Positions 25,610-35,549 of a stretch of 64,000 bases of DNA are shown here, one piece after another; position 1 is the stretch's first letter; each line of letters starts with the position of its first letter. The notes beneath the pieces are model-generated. The model was not told where the DNA came from. It was given only the letters and a program-made list of their open reading frames with translations, and did no database searches. This stretch comes from Flavobacterium sp. M31R6. Its GTDB lineage: Bacteria; Bacteroidota; Bacteroidia; Flavobacteriales; Flavobacteriaceae. Both the position numbers and the translations under genes were made by a program. The stretch spans positions 186,001-250,000 of the forward strand of contig NZ_CP054141.1 in the NCBI RefSeq assembly GCF_013284035.1, written 5' to 3'.

Positions 25610-27505
25610 ATGGAAAAAGAAAAAATTTTTGAATTAATCAGAAAAGAGGAAATCTTATTATTTGCAGGTGCAGGTTTGTCAAGGTATGCTGGATATCCTT
25701 CAGGCAAAGAATTGGCAGAACGAATGCATGCCGGATTAACACCAAGCGAGCAGGAGGAAATTGAGTTAACTTTTAATTTACTTCAAGTTACAGAAGATAT
25801 CTACAATATTAAAAACGGGAATAAAAACTACTTAATTAATATTTTAAAAAATGAGTTTCAAAAAGAACCTAATTCCACTGAAACTCATCAACTTTTGGCA
25901 AAAATTCCACAAATCAAAACGATTATAACTACTAATTACGATGATCTTTTTGAAAGAACAAACAAAAATCTGGAAGTGATTCGTAGAAGCTCTGATTATT
26001 CAATTGCTAATACCAAAAAACAAGAATTATTTAAAATACATGGTGACCTTACTGATACTAAAAATATTATTTTAACAAAGTCGGATTACAATAATTTTTT
26101 CATTGAAAACAAAGATGAAACAATTTTTTGGACGGCAGTCAAAGATAGGTTAGCTTCCAAACATATTTTATTCATTGGGTATGCTTTAGAAGATGAAAAC
26201 ATAAGGTTTATGTTTGAAAGAATATTGAGAGAATTAGGCGACGTGAGAAAAGAATTGTTTTTTGTAGCTCCATCAATTAATCTACCCACAAAGAAATTTT
26301 TAAATCGAAAAGGTATTAATTATATAGAAAGCTCTGGGGAAGACCTAATTAAAGAAATAGATGAAGATTTAAAATTAAATTATATTCCTGGACTAACTAA
26401 AGGGGATGGTTCTGCAGATACGGCATTTAATTATGGGTTATTAAATCAAATCGACTTTCAAATTAGCAAACGCAAAGATGCTTTACAAATTGGCAAATTT
26501 TCTTCACTACAAGGTTTAGGAAGATCGGAAATAAAATTTAATCTCGAATTACCAGACGACAAAAAGGATAAAATATTAGATGCACTCAATGGTAAAAATT
26601 TTGATGATGTCATATTGGATGCTGAAATCATCAAAGACTTTAGTCATTTTTTTAACGATATTCGGATTTCGAATAGAGACAATATTAAAAAATTATGGGT
26701 AAAAAAAGTTCCTCATATTCATGGTAATTTTGAATTTGTTTTTGAAGATGGGTTTGAAATGGACAATTATAAAATGGAGATTTTTATAATTAATCCTGAA
26801 GAAAACAAATCTCATATAAAAATTGTGTTTATTGATTTTACGGTAATTATTGAAATTATTTTTAATGACGACAATACGCAATATAAAATTAATATTCATC
26901 CAAACAAACTGATTTCTTCTGTAAAAAGTGGTTTAAACTTTTACAATATAATTTCAAGAATAGTTAATAATCAAACATTTAAACTCTTTAAAGAGAACAA
27001 ACTATTTTATGCCTATGACAATAGAATCCAATTTGAAGAAGATACTTTTGACGCCAAAACTCTTTTAGATTACTTTCAGAAATTAAAAAAAATTGAGCAA
27101 CATTTTAACGTGAAATTTTCTAATCTAGACTTTAATCAGATAAATGAAAAGATTGTGGAGAAAGTAATAGCATATATAGAAAATAGAGCTCTTATAGTTA
27201 AATTTGACGGATTAACTTTCGTAAATAAAAATAGAGATGAGATAAATAGTTTATTAGAAACATGTAAAGACAAAGGAGTTTTCCTAGCGTCGGAAAATAT
27301 TAAGTCGACTTATTCTTTACATGGTTTGGATTTTGAAACAGGTTATTTAAACCAAATTATTGTAGATGCTTTTATAGTGAATAGAGAAGATTTAATAAAA
27401 AACAATACGAATAAAGTTGAGTTAAAAAGTAGATCTGAATCTATGCAAATTCAATTTTGTGAAGAGAAAGACATGCTTTTAAATCAACATAATTCAGAGC
27501 AGTAA
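25610..27505 (+). CDS. Solo SIR2-domain protein with unfamiliar C-terminal region
   Basis: The 631-residue protein starts at the ATG at 25610; a TTG nine bases upstream is less likely. The N-terminal SIR2 domain (about residues 1-260) has LLFAGAGLSRYAGYP, ITTNYDDLF with N109, FKIHGDL with H144, and HILFIGYALEDENIRFM, so NAD hydrolysis is plausible. The other 370 residues are beta-rich in the middle and helical at the end, and I cannot assign them. That part could sense the trigger, as in DSR-type sirtuins. The gene lies 69 bases after herA and may share its transcript, but it is not needed for the SIR2-HerA pair. Confidence 0.85.
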   Translation: MEKEKIFELIRKEEILLFAGAGLSRYAGYPSGKELAERMHAGLTPSEQEEIELTFNLLQVTEDIYNIKNGNKNYLINILKNEFQKEPNSTETHQLLAKIPQIKTIITTNYDDLFERTNKNLEVIRRSSDYSIANTKKQELFKIHGDLTDTKNIILTKSDYNNFFIENKDETIFWTAVKDRLASKHILFIGYALEDENIRFMFERILRELGDVRKELFFVAPSINLPTKKFLNRKGINYIESSGEDLIKEIDEDLKLNYIPGLTKGDGSADTAFNYGLLNQIDFQISKRKDALQIGKFSSLQGLGRSEIKFNLELPDDKKDKILDALNGKNFDDVILDAEIIKDFSHFFNDIRISNRDNIKKLWVKKVPHIHGNFEFVFEDGFEMDNYKMEIFIINPEENKSHIKIVFIDFTVIIEIIFNDDNTQYKINIHPNKLISSVKSGLNFYNIISRIVNNQTFKLFKENKLFYAYDNRIQFEEDTFDAKTLLDYFQKLKKIEQHFNVKFSNLDFNQINEKIVEKVIAYIENRALIVKFDGLTFVNKNRDEINSLLETCKDKGVFLASENIKSTYSLHGLDFETGYLNQIIVDAFIVNREDLIKNNTNKVELKSRSESMQIQFCEEKDMLLNQHNSEQ

Positions 27506-27571
27506 ACTAATAAATGTTTTCATATAACATTTAATTAGGTTGATATAATTAATAGTTGACTAATATAACAA

Positions 27572-29437
27572 ATGGAAAACTTAAAAGAATTAGTAGAACG
27601 ATTAAACTTATCGGATGAATGCACCGATTTGGAAGCAAAACGAGCTTCCGAAATAGGTAAATCAGTGCTGGAAACCGTTTGTGCTTTTAGCAACGAACCA
27701 GGTCTTGGTGGTGGTTATTTGCTATTAGGGGTTGAAAGAGAAGATGAGGTTACAAGCTTGTTTCCAAGCTATATTGTTTCTGGAATCCCTCAAGAAAATC
27801 TTGATAAGATACAGGCCGATTTAGCCAATCAGTGTGCCGAAAACTTTAATATTCCTATTCGACCTCAAATCACAGTTGAAAAAACGACTGCAGATAAATA
27901 TGCGATTGTAGTTTTTGTTCCCGAACTAAGTCCGGAACAAAAACCGCTGTTTCTTAAACACAAAGGCTTGCCACAAGGAGCTTATCGACGTATTGGTTCT
28001 GCAGACCACAAATGCACTGAAGATGATTTGGTGATTTTTTACCAAGGAAACGAAACCTTGGATAAATCCATTATTAAAGATGCCGATTTGGATGATGTGT
28101 CGGAGGAAGCGATTTCCCTTTATAGACGATTCAGAAAAAATGTCAATCCTTCTGCGGAGGAACTTACCTATGATGATAATGATTTGTTGAAAGCGTTAAA
28201 CGCAATCCGAAAAAGCAACGGAATCTTTCAGGTTACCTATACCGGATTATTATGCTTTGGATCAAGAATGGCACTCCGTAGATTGTTGCCTATGGTAAGA
28301 GTCGATTACATTCGTGTAAGCACCAACAAATGGATTGAAGACGCAGACAAGCGTTTTGATGCAACGCTCGATATGAGAGGTTCCCTTTTGGAATTGGTGC
28401 AACGTATTATTTCAACAATTTCAGATGATTTACCCAAAGGTTTTGTACTAAACGACAATAACATTCAGGCCAAAAATATAGGGTTGCCAATGCGTGTTTT
28501 ACGTGAAGCCGTGGTGAATGCGCTAATCCATCGTTCATACAGAGAAAATAGCCCTATACAGATTATTCGATATCCAAACAGAATTGAGATTATAAATCCG
28601 GGGTTTTCATTAAAAACCGAAGACCAATTGGGCGAACCGGGTTCTGTAAATAGAAACCCTTTTATATCCGCAATTTTCCACGAAACCAACTTAGCTGAAA
28701 CCAAAGGAAGTGGTATTCGTACTATGAGAAGCTTGATGGAAAAAGTCGATATGATGCCTCCTACTTTTGAAAGCAGTAGAGAAAACAACACTTTTACGGT
28801 AAGGCTCTTATTGCACCACCTGCTAAATGAAGAAGATATTCATTGGTTAAATAGCTTCAGTAATTTCGATTTGAATGATAATCAAAAACGAATTTTGATT
28901 TTCGTTCGGGAAGTAAATGCAATCGATAATTCAACTGCCAGACAAATCAATGGTTCCGATATTCTTACGGCAAATGCCGATTTAAGAAAATTAAGGGAAT
29001 TGGATTTATTGAATCAAAAAGGCAAAAGTAAATTCACATATTACACCACTTCGGAACTTCTGAAATCCTATATTTCCAACGAAGAGGAAATCCTTAGTGC
29101 ACTACCTCTAGACCTTAGTGCACTACCTCCTGCTCTTAGTGCACTACCCCTCGAGGATGACATTCCTAGTGAATTAAAACAACTGATCGAATCATTAGGA
29201 AAAAGAACCAACGATAAGGAAAAAATAACAGATGTTATTCTGCGTTTATGTGCACATAAACCCATGAAAAGTAAAACAATAGCGCAAGTTTTGGGGAAAT
29301 CTGAAAAATATATTTTTAGGGAATTTTTAAAACTGTTATTAGATGAAAAAAAATTAAATTATACCATTCCAGATATGATTAATCATCCCAATCAGGCTTA
29401 TATAACAATTGTAAAAACAGACGAAAAAGCAGAATAA
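27572..29437 (+). CDS. AlbA_2/RecG-C-like ATP-binding DNA-binding protein
   Basis: Residues about 10-130 match the AlbA_2 (Schlafen-like) domain (ECTDLEAKRASEIGKSVLET and GGGYLLLGVERED). Residues about 230-400 carry the RecG C-terminal/HATPase-like signature (REAVVNALIHRSY, NRIEIINPGFSL, KGSGIRTM). A winged-helix region follows, then a three-fold seven-residue repeat near residues 507-525 (LSALP pattern), then a final winged helix. Such proteins are frequent in defence islands and as regulators; their biochemical role is unclear. The repeats are encoded by three palindromic TTAGTGCACTA boxes, and a fourth lies just after the stop. A broken copy of its 5' end lies at 22004. Confidence 0.85.
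   Translation: MENLKELVERLNLSDECTDLEAKRASEIGKSVLETVCAFSNEPGLGGGYLLLGVEREDEVTSLFPSYIVSGIPQENLDKIQADLANQCAENFNIPIRPQITVEKTTADKYAIVVFVPELSPEQKPLFLKHKGLPQGAYRRIGSADHKCTEDDLVIFYQGNETLDKSIIKDADLDDVSEEAISLYRRFRKNVNPSAEELTYDDNDLLKALNAIRKSNGIFQVTYTGLLCFGSRMALRRLLPMVRVDYIRVSTNKWIEDADKRFDATLDMRGSLLELVQRIISTISDDLPKGFVLNDNNIQAKNIGLPMRVLREAVVNALIHRSYRENSPIQIIRYPNRIEIINPGFSLKTEDQLGEPGSVNRNPFISAIFHETNLAETKGSGIRTMRSLMEKVDMMPPTFESSRENNTFTVRLLLHHLLNEEDIHWLNSFSNFDLNDNQKRILIFVREVNAIDNSTARQINGSDILTANADLRKLRELDLLNQKGKSKFTYYTTSELLKSYISNEEEILSALPLDLSALPPALSALPLEDDIPSELKQLIESLGKRTNDKEKITDVILRLCAHKPMKSKTIAQVLGKSEKYIFREFLKLLLDEKKLNYTIPDMINHPNQAYITIVKTDEKAE
29094..29148. repeat. Three 21-bp-spaced repeats with palindromic TAGTGCACTA cores
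   Basis: TTAGTGCACTACC begins at 29094, 29115 and 29136, exactly 21 bases apart, so each copy adds seven residues in frame. A fourth TTAGTGCACTA lies outside the gene at 29444-29454. An 18-base perfect palindrome with the same GTGCAC core (GTTTATGTG and its complement) lies at 29244-29261. All five GTGCAC sites fall within 356 bases. Confidence 0.85.
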
Positions 29438-29443
29438 GATAGC

Positions 29444-29454
29444 TTAGTGCACTA
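29444..29454. promoter_or_regulatory. Fourth TTAGTGCACTA box, non-coding
   Basis: This copy lies 6 bases after the stop codon of the AlbA_2 gene and so is not constrained by protein sequence. It could be a protein-binding site, perhaps for the AlbA_2 protein itself. The rest of the gap to 29680 holds only a small hairpin, ATGTCG/CGACAT at 29591-29608. Confidence 0.45.
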
Positions 29455-29679
29455 GTTAAAAGTATTTACTGCACAACAATACTTATTGAGAAAAGTTAGA
29501 AGCGATTTAGAGAATTGCTAACTAAATTTTTCGTGTGTGTTAAGTTTATATTTTCTGGGTGAAAGATAGTTTTTAGAATGAAGAGCAAAGATGTCGTACA
29601 TCCGACATTTTTAGAATATCTTTTAAACACATTCTTTGTGTAAGTATATAAACAAGTTTTCCAAAATTATAAAAAGAAT

Positions 29680-32600
29680 ATGAAAAGAAAGTTACTGCTA
29701 AAAATAAGAGAATGGCTCTTCTGTATCATTCATTTATTAACCAAGTGCTATAGAAAACTTAATGGGATTCATAAATTCGATAACAAGCAAGGTTTGCAAG
29801 ACTTTGCTCCTAAAAGACTTCGAGGAAATCAAGATAAATACAGCGAAAGTTTAAAGTATTCAATTGACAATCCAAATATCAAAAACGTTGCTCTGTCAGG
29901 TGCTTATGGTTCCGGAAAAAGCTCTATTATAAAGACTTTTGAATATAAATATTCTCACTATAAATGTTTGAATATTTCTTTAGCAACATTTGATGAGAAT
30001 GTGCCCAATAATAAAGAAATTGAATTTTGCATTCTAAAACAGTTGTTTTACAAAGTCGAACAAAATAAAATACCCGAATCACGATTTAAACGTATTGAAA
30101 ACCACAAATATATTGGTTGGAAGGCGTTTGCTTTTTTGTTATGGCTTACTTCTCTTGCGCATTTTTTAGAAATAGAATCTCTGAATAAAATTACTGAGCT
30201 ATTTAATGTGAATTATTATAGTAAGGTAGCAACAATATTTTATTTCTTTTATTTAATTGGTGGAATTGCATTTTTGCTGTATAAAATGATGGGATTTGTT
30301 TTGAATTTTAAATTGACAAAACTTAGTTTTCAGAGTGCAGAGATTGAAAATGCAGATACTAAAAAAAGTAAAGATTTTGAAAATGAAATAGATGAAATTT
30401 TGTATTTTTTTGAGAGGAATATTGTTGATATTGTGTTCTTAGAAGATTTGGATCGATTTGGAAATACGAGCATTTTTATCAAACTCCGTGAAATAAATTT
30501 TTTGATAAACAATTATGAACCTATAAAAAAGGACAGAAAAGTGACTTTTGTTTATGCTGTTCAAGATGACACTTTCAAAAAAGATGAAAGAACCAAATTC
30601 TTTGATTTTATTATTCCGGTAATCCCAGTTATAAATTACAGTAATTCTGGTACAGAATTATTAAACAAAATTGATATTAAAGAAGACAAGATTGAAAAGT
30701 CTTTTATAGACGAAGTGTCTCTTTATTTATCAGACAAAAGAACGTTGATTTCTATTGTCAACGAATATAAAATGTATAAAAAGATTATTGGTACAGATTT
30801 AGACAAAAGAAAACTTTTGGCTATGATGATTTATAAAAACATTGAACCTACCGACTTCGATAAACTAAACAATCAGGAAGGTTTTGTTTACAGTGCTTTT
30901 AATAAAACTCATCTTTTAATTAGGTCTTCAATTAACAAAATTGGCACTGATATAACTGCATTAGATGAAAAATTAAAAACCACAAATTATGAAGCTTTAA
31001 ATAATATAAAAGAACTTAGAAGTTTATATATACTTGAGTTTTATAAAAAGATACCGCAAAATCAAAACATTCTCTGCCTCTACATAAATGGCAAACAATG
31101 TCGCATAAACGATTTAATAGAAGACATAAACTTTGAACTATTCTTAAAAAGTTCAAATGTAGTTTATTATTACACTGGTGATTATGGTGGATTGCAGACC
31201 AACAATAGTAATATTTCTTTTAACCAATTAGAAGGTGAAATCGGCAACTATAATGAACGTTTAAAAACAGTTCAAAATAAACAATCTGAGCGTTTAAATG
31301 AAATAAAAACAGAATTAGATAAATTAAAAAAAGAAAAAGAAAATCTAAAATCAAAAAATTTATTTCAAATTTTAAAAACCGAAAATTCTAAAAATTATCT
31401 TTCGCATGTTTTAAAAAATAATTCCTTACAAAATCAAAACCTGGTCAATTATCTTTTGAGAAACGGTCACATTGATGAGAGTTATTTGCATTATATATCT
31501 CATTTCTATGCTGGAAGTATTAGTAAAAATGATCACGACTTTTTATTATGTTTTACTAATGGAACCGTTCAACCCTTTAGCCATAAATTAGACGAACTGG
31601 ATAATTTATTTTTAAAACTAAAAGATATTCCCGATTACTTTGATAGAATACAAATTTTAAATTATTCGCTTTTAGATTATTTAATCAAAAATAGGCGGGA
31701 AAAAACAAGTGATGAACTACGAAGAGTTTTAAAATTAATAATCATCAATACTCCTCATCAGTTCATTGATGATTATATTAATTACGGAGAAGAAAAAAAT
31801 ATAAAAGATTTTATAATCGGGCTAAATTCTCAATGGGAAATAAACAGAGAGTCAGGTTTTTGGTCCCAAATTTTACCTATATATACTCTTGAAAAACTGA
31901 AATTTTATCTGAATTTATTGTTTTCTTGTGCTGGCAACAAAAAGGTAAAAGAATTTATTAATCGATTTGATGTTGAGAAACAAATACCAATATTTTTATC
32001 GGAATTAGAAGATGTTGCTTATTTTGAGGATAATAAAATCAAATTAATTGAATTTATTTCTGCGGAAAATGTAAAGTTTGGAAATCTTAAAGAAATCTCT
32101 AATAAAGAAATCTCTGACTTCATTTATAATAATAGTTATTATCAGATAAATGAAAAAATGATTGAATTGATTATAAATCGATATGCGACAAATGCAATTG
32201 ATTTGGAATTGTTAAAAACAGCCAATTATACAACAATAAAAAATTCGGGTGCTACAAAATTAATTCAATATGTCAACTTAAATATTGAATTTTACATTAA
32301 AACGATTTTCTTAAAATTAGAAAACAATTGTAACGAATCTGAAGAAGTTATTATTGATTTACTGAATGATAATTATGAGGTTTTCGAACTAGAATTATTA
32401 ATTGAAATCATTAATAAAAATCAGACTCCAATACGAGATATTTCTAAAATTAATGAAGTCAACTTATGGACTGAATTATTGCAAGACGATAAAATTGCTG
32501 TTACTTGGGAAAACTTGTTGTATTACTATAAAGAGAAAAAAGAATATGATGTCACTTTAAACGATTATTTGAATAATGAAAAACATTATGATAAATTAAG

Positions 32601-33366
32601 CAAAACCAAAATAAATAAAAACTTTGATGAAGAAAACTCTCCTTTTGTTAAAGATTTTCTTATTGAATTATTTACGAGTGATTTGAAAACAGAAAGTTTT
32701 GCAAAATTAATTTCGTCATCGCCATATTTCTACGAGGGGATAGAAAAATTTAAGACAATCTCTAATGATAAAATGAAATTGTTGATCCAAAACAGAACAA
32801 TTCGTTTAAACAAAACAGTTTGTAAATCAATCAGCGAAAGCTTCCCCGAGCTACTTATTTCATTACTAGAAAAGAATAAGGATGAATTCATAAATAATGT
32901 GGGAGATTATACTTTAGACTCTTCGATTATTATAAAATTAATCGATTCTGAAATATTTGATTCTAAACAAAAAATAGCGGTAATAGATAACACTCCAGAG
33001 TCCATACTTATGGAAAATCAAAGCATTGCTATAAAAGTTAGTCATTTATTGTCGCAAAACCCGAAAACACAAGTAAGCATAGAGCTATTAAAAGTGTTAC
33101 TTACACAAAGCCAATCGATCGAAGACAAAGTAAAGTTGTTTAATTTATACTATATCGATTATGACGGATCTGAATTAGAAAATATCATTGAATTACTTGG
33201 TGAACCGTACTCAAAAATAACAAAAGGGAAGAGGCCTCAATTTAATAATAATAGTTATAATCTTGATTTTGTAACAAAAATGAGAGGTATTTTCATTAGA
33301 AATTTTGAAATTATAGATAATAATAGATTTATTCAAACAAGCTCAAAAAAAGTATCTAAAATATAA
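29680..33366 (+). CDS. Large YobI-like P-loop NTPase with two membrane helices
   Basis: The 1228-residue protein has a KAP/YobI-type NTPase head. The Walker A motif is GAYGSGKSS at residues 74-82. Two membrane helices near 146-165 and 182-210 interrupt the domain, as in KAP NTPases. The Walker B strand DIVFLEDLDRF spans residues 250-260, followed by a sensor region near 280-310 (VTFVYAVQDD). A coiled coil occupies about 515-565. The C-terminal 650 residues look like a helical repeat array. Such proteins sit at the membrane and are often found in defence islands. It stands alone with its own promoter region and ends in a strong terminator. Confidence 0.8.
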   Translation: MKRKLLLKIREWLFCIIHLLTKCYRKLNGIHKFDNKQGLQDFAPKRLRGNQDKYSESLKYSIDNPNIKNVALSGAYGSGKSSIIKTFEYKYSHYKCLNISLATFDENVPNNKEIEFCILKQLFYKVEQNKIPESRFKRIENHKYIGWKAFAFLLWLTSLAHFLEIESLNKITELFNVNYYSKVATIFYFFYLIGGIAFLLYKMMGFVLNFKLTKLSFQSAEIENADTKKSKDFENEIDEILYFFERNIVDIVFLEDLDRFGNTSIFIKLREINFLINNYEPIKKDRKVTFVYAVQDDTFKKDERTKFFDFIIPVIPVINYSNSGTELLNKIDIKEDKIEKSFIDEVSLYLSDKRTLISIVNEYKMYKKIIGTDLDKRKLLAMMIYKNIEPTDFDKLNNQEGFVYSAFNKTHLLIRSSINKIGTDITALDEKLKTTNYEALNNIKELRSLYILEFYKKIPQNQNILCLYINGKQCRINDLIEDINFELFLKSSNVVYYYTGDYGGLQTNNSNISFNQLEGEIGNYNERLKTVQNKQSERLNEIKTELDKLKKEKENLKSKNLFQILKTENSKNYLSHVLKNNSLQNQNLVNYLLRNGHIDESYLHYISHFYAGSISKNDHDFLLCFTNGTVQPFSHKLDELDNLFLKLKDIPDYFDRIQILNYSLLDYLIKNRREKTSDELRRVLKLIIINTPHQFIDDYINYGEEKNIKDFIIGLNSQWEINRESGFWSQILPIYTLEKLKFYLNLLFSCAGNKKVKEFINRFDVEKQIPIFLSELEDVAYFEDNKIKLIEFISAENVKFGNLKEISNKEISDFIYNNSYYQINEKMIELIINRYATNAIDLELLKTANYTTIKNSGATKLIQYVNLNIEFYIKTIFLKLENNCNESEEVIIDLLNDNYEVFELELLIEIINKNQTPIRDISKINEVNLWTELLQDDKIAVTWENLLYYYKEKKEYDVTLNDYLNNEKHYDKLSKTKINKNFDEENSPFVKDFLIELFTSDLKTESFAKLISSSPYFYEGIEKFKTISNDKMKLLIQNRTIRLNKTVCKSISESFPELLISLLEKNKDEFINNVGDYTLDSSIIIKLIDSEIFDSKQKIAVIDNTPESILMENQSIAIKVSHLLSQNPKTQVSIELLKVLLTQSQSIEDKVKLFNLYYIDYDGSELENIIELLGEPYSKITKGKRPQFNNNSYNLDFVTKMRGIFIRNFEIIDNNRFIQTSSKKVSKI

Positions 33367-33380
33367 ATGAAACCATATTT

Positions 33381-33407
33381 CCGAAGTCTCACGACTTCGG
33401 ATTTTTT
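33381..33407 (+). terminator. Strong intrinsic terminator after the YobI-like gene
   Basis: CCGAAGTC and GACTTCGG form a perfect 8-bp stem with a TCAC loop, followed by ATTTTTTT. It separates the NTPase gene from the Abi gene. Confidence 0.9.
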
Positions 33408-33590
33408 TGTTTTAACAAAACCATATTTTTTAAAGAGATACGAATAAGCTCTGACACTATGATATTGTTGATAAATACGATTAATTGTTAAAAAGTTTGC
33501 GTAATAATATGCTTCTGTATATATTTGTCCCAATCGTACCAGTAGCGCTTCCCGTAAGAACAGCCTTCTGGTCTTTTTTTTTATAACTAC

Positions 33591-34487
33591 ATGGCTAACA
33601 AAGATCCAAAAACAGTAACGGAACAAATTGAATTATTAAGACAAAGAGGTTTGTTATTTCATAATGAAGAATTAGTGCCTCATTTCCTTGAAAACATTAG
33701 TTATTATCGTTTAAAAGGATATTGGTGGGAAATGCAATCTAATAAAGTACAACACAAATTTGACGATAACAGTTACTTTGAAGAAGTTATAGATTTATAT
33801 AATTTCGACAGACATTTACGTCTACTGATGTTTGATGCAATAGAAAGGATTGAAGTGGCTTTGAGAACAAAATTAATTTATCATTTATCACTGACTTATG
33901 GCCCATTATGGTATTTAGATTATTCCATTTTTACAGACGGAATAAATCAAATGTCAATAGCTGGTCATTTAAGTAATGAAATTACAAGAAGTAAAGAACA
34001 ATTTATAATAGAGCATAAAAGTAAGCACAAAAATGAATTACCCGAAGCATGGAAAGCATTGGAGGTCGCATCAATGGGGTCATTATCTAAAATATATAAA
34101 AACCTAAACCATCAATTACCAGAAAAATCCACAATTGCTTTACAATTTGGGTTTAATTCTCACAGCGATTTTTCAAGTTTTCTAGAAGCAACTACAGTAA
34201 TAAGAAATGTAATAGCGCATCATTCCAGGTTATGGAATAATAATATTACAATTAAATATTTGTGGCCAAAAAATTTAAAAAAAAATCCTATCACTTATAT
34301 TCCAGACGAAAATCAAAGAGCTAAATTATTTCCTTTATTTTCACTAGTAGTTTATACATTAGAAAATGTTAGTCCAAATAGTTCTATCAAAGGTAAGTTC
34401 TATAGTTTATTAGATGAGTATCCAAACGTTCCTGTACACAAAATGGGTTTCCCGGAAAATTGGCGAACGCAACCAATATGGGTATAA
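33591..34487 (+). CDS. AbiD/AbiF-family abortive infection protein (Abi_2, HEPN)
   Basis: The 298-residue protein matches the Abi_2 family, which includes AbiD, AbiD1 and AbiF and arrests phage-infected cells. TVTEQIELLRQRGLLFHNEE and LENISYYRLKGYWW are the usual N-terminal motifs. YNFDRHLRLLMFDAIERIEVALRTKL is the central signature. TVIRNVIAHHSRLW holds the HEPN R-x4-H motif (R205, H210), so RNA cleavage is expected. The start MANKDPKTV fits the family length. It has its own transcript, after the terminator at 33381. Confidence 0.92.
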   Translation: MANKDPKTVTEQIELLRQRGLLFHNEELVPHFLENISYYRLKGYWWEMQSNKVQHKFDDNSYFEEVIDLYNFDRHLRLLMFDAIERIEVALRTKLIYHLSLTYGPLWYLDYSIFTDGINQMSIAGHLSNEITRSKEQFIIEHKSKHKNELPEAWKALEVASMGSLSKIYKNLNHQLPEKSTIALQFGFNSHSDFSSFLEATTVIRNVIAHHSRLWNNNITIKYLWPKNLKKNPITYIPDENQRAKLFPLFSLVVYTLENVSPNSSIKGKFYSLLDEYPNVPVHKMGFPENWRTQPIWV

Positions 34488-34589
34488 TAGAGAATACCTC
34501 AATCAGCACATAAAATAGTCGTTTGTTATACAATTCCAAAATTTCAATGGAATGTAGAATGCTATAACATCATCACGTTAAACATCACG

Positions 34590-35220
34590 GGCAATCAAGC
34601 GGTCTCACTCCAGTCGTTTGCTTTGTTCCGTTCGGCTGTTCCAGTCGGTCGTCGGTAGAAAAAGCCTCCTCCCTCCATTCCACAGTCCGCTCGTCAGCAT
34701 AGCGTCGGCCAGCCCTGAAAAAGGGCAGGCCACCACTATGCTTCCTCGCCCTCATCTCCACACGCTCTCTTCCTGCGTTCGGCGGGGCTATCACATCCAC
34801 AATACAGTCCCACAGAAAAAGTGGGACAGTATTCATGTCTGTCGCCCCTAGTTTTTTCGGCGGTTGCTCCTTCGCACAGCCATCGGAGTTTGCGCCGTTA
34901 TCACTTTGCACTTGAATAAGGAACTCCCCGCAGAAAAAGCGGGACTGATTTTATAGTTACCCCGCCGTTTCACGCTCATACCCGCTACGTTTCGCTCCGT
35001 GCCTCCGCTGTACTTCCGCATCTATGGTGGCAGTTCGATTGCCGCAACCCCGCCACTGCGCTCCTCATCCGCAAAAAAAGTTCCTTGCCACGAAGAAGGG
35101 GCGTCACTTTTCTTGCTTCTTGCGGTGCTTGGGGGTGTTAATCGCCGATTACAGGAGAACTTTCCCGAAAAAGTAAATCAAGAGCATCGTGCTAAAAAAA
35201 ATAAAAAAAGAAAGTAAAGC
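34590..35220. other. GC-rich, hairpin-rich tract without a convincing gene
   Basis: In AT-rich surroundings this tract of about 630 bases is strikingly rich in G and C. Open frames exist on both strands but have unlike codon use and compositions, and none resembles a known protein. Three hairpins share A-rich loops: AGCATAG...CTATGCT enclosing GGCC and GCCCT/AGGGC (34696-34742), GTCCCAC/GTGGGAC (34807-34827), and CCCGC/GCGGG (34927-34943). It may be a structured RNA, a replication or transfer site, or imported sequence. The remaining 35221-35549 is AT-rich with nothing that I can name. Confidence 0.45.
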
Positions 35221-35549
35221 TAAGTTCCGGTTTCAAAAAGTAAAGTTCAAGCCCTCCGGGTTTTTGAAAAAATCTCCACCCTCACATTTCCATATCAACA
35301 GCCGATTATACTATGACACTTCCGATTCTTAAAAACTGTTGAGGTAGTATTTTTTCAAAAAAAACTTGACTTATTTTGAAACCTCCACTAATGCGAGGAC
35401 TTTCTTTTTTTTCTTTTTTTCTTTGTGAAAATTATAAAGGAAAAAACCGTGGATCGATAATCCTTCTGATTATAAAAAAGTAAATTTATCAGAAACTACA
35501 TTTACATTCGTAAAAAATGAAGTTTTTGTATTATAAAGTTGAAATAATT

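Noticed and set aside
33333..33626. 97-codon minus-strand frame
   Set aside because: It runs across the terminator at 33381 and overlaps the starts and ends of two good plus-strand genes.
34585..34911. Minus-strand frame of 108 codons in the GC-rich tract
   Set aside because: The residue mix is unlike flavobacterial proteins, hairpins cross it and similar frames exist on the other strand. GC-rich DNA simply has few stops.
34999..35217. Plus-strand frame of 72 codons in the GC-rich tract
   Set aside because: No recognisable domain, and the end is a low-complexity lysine run. Not supportable as a gene.
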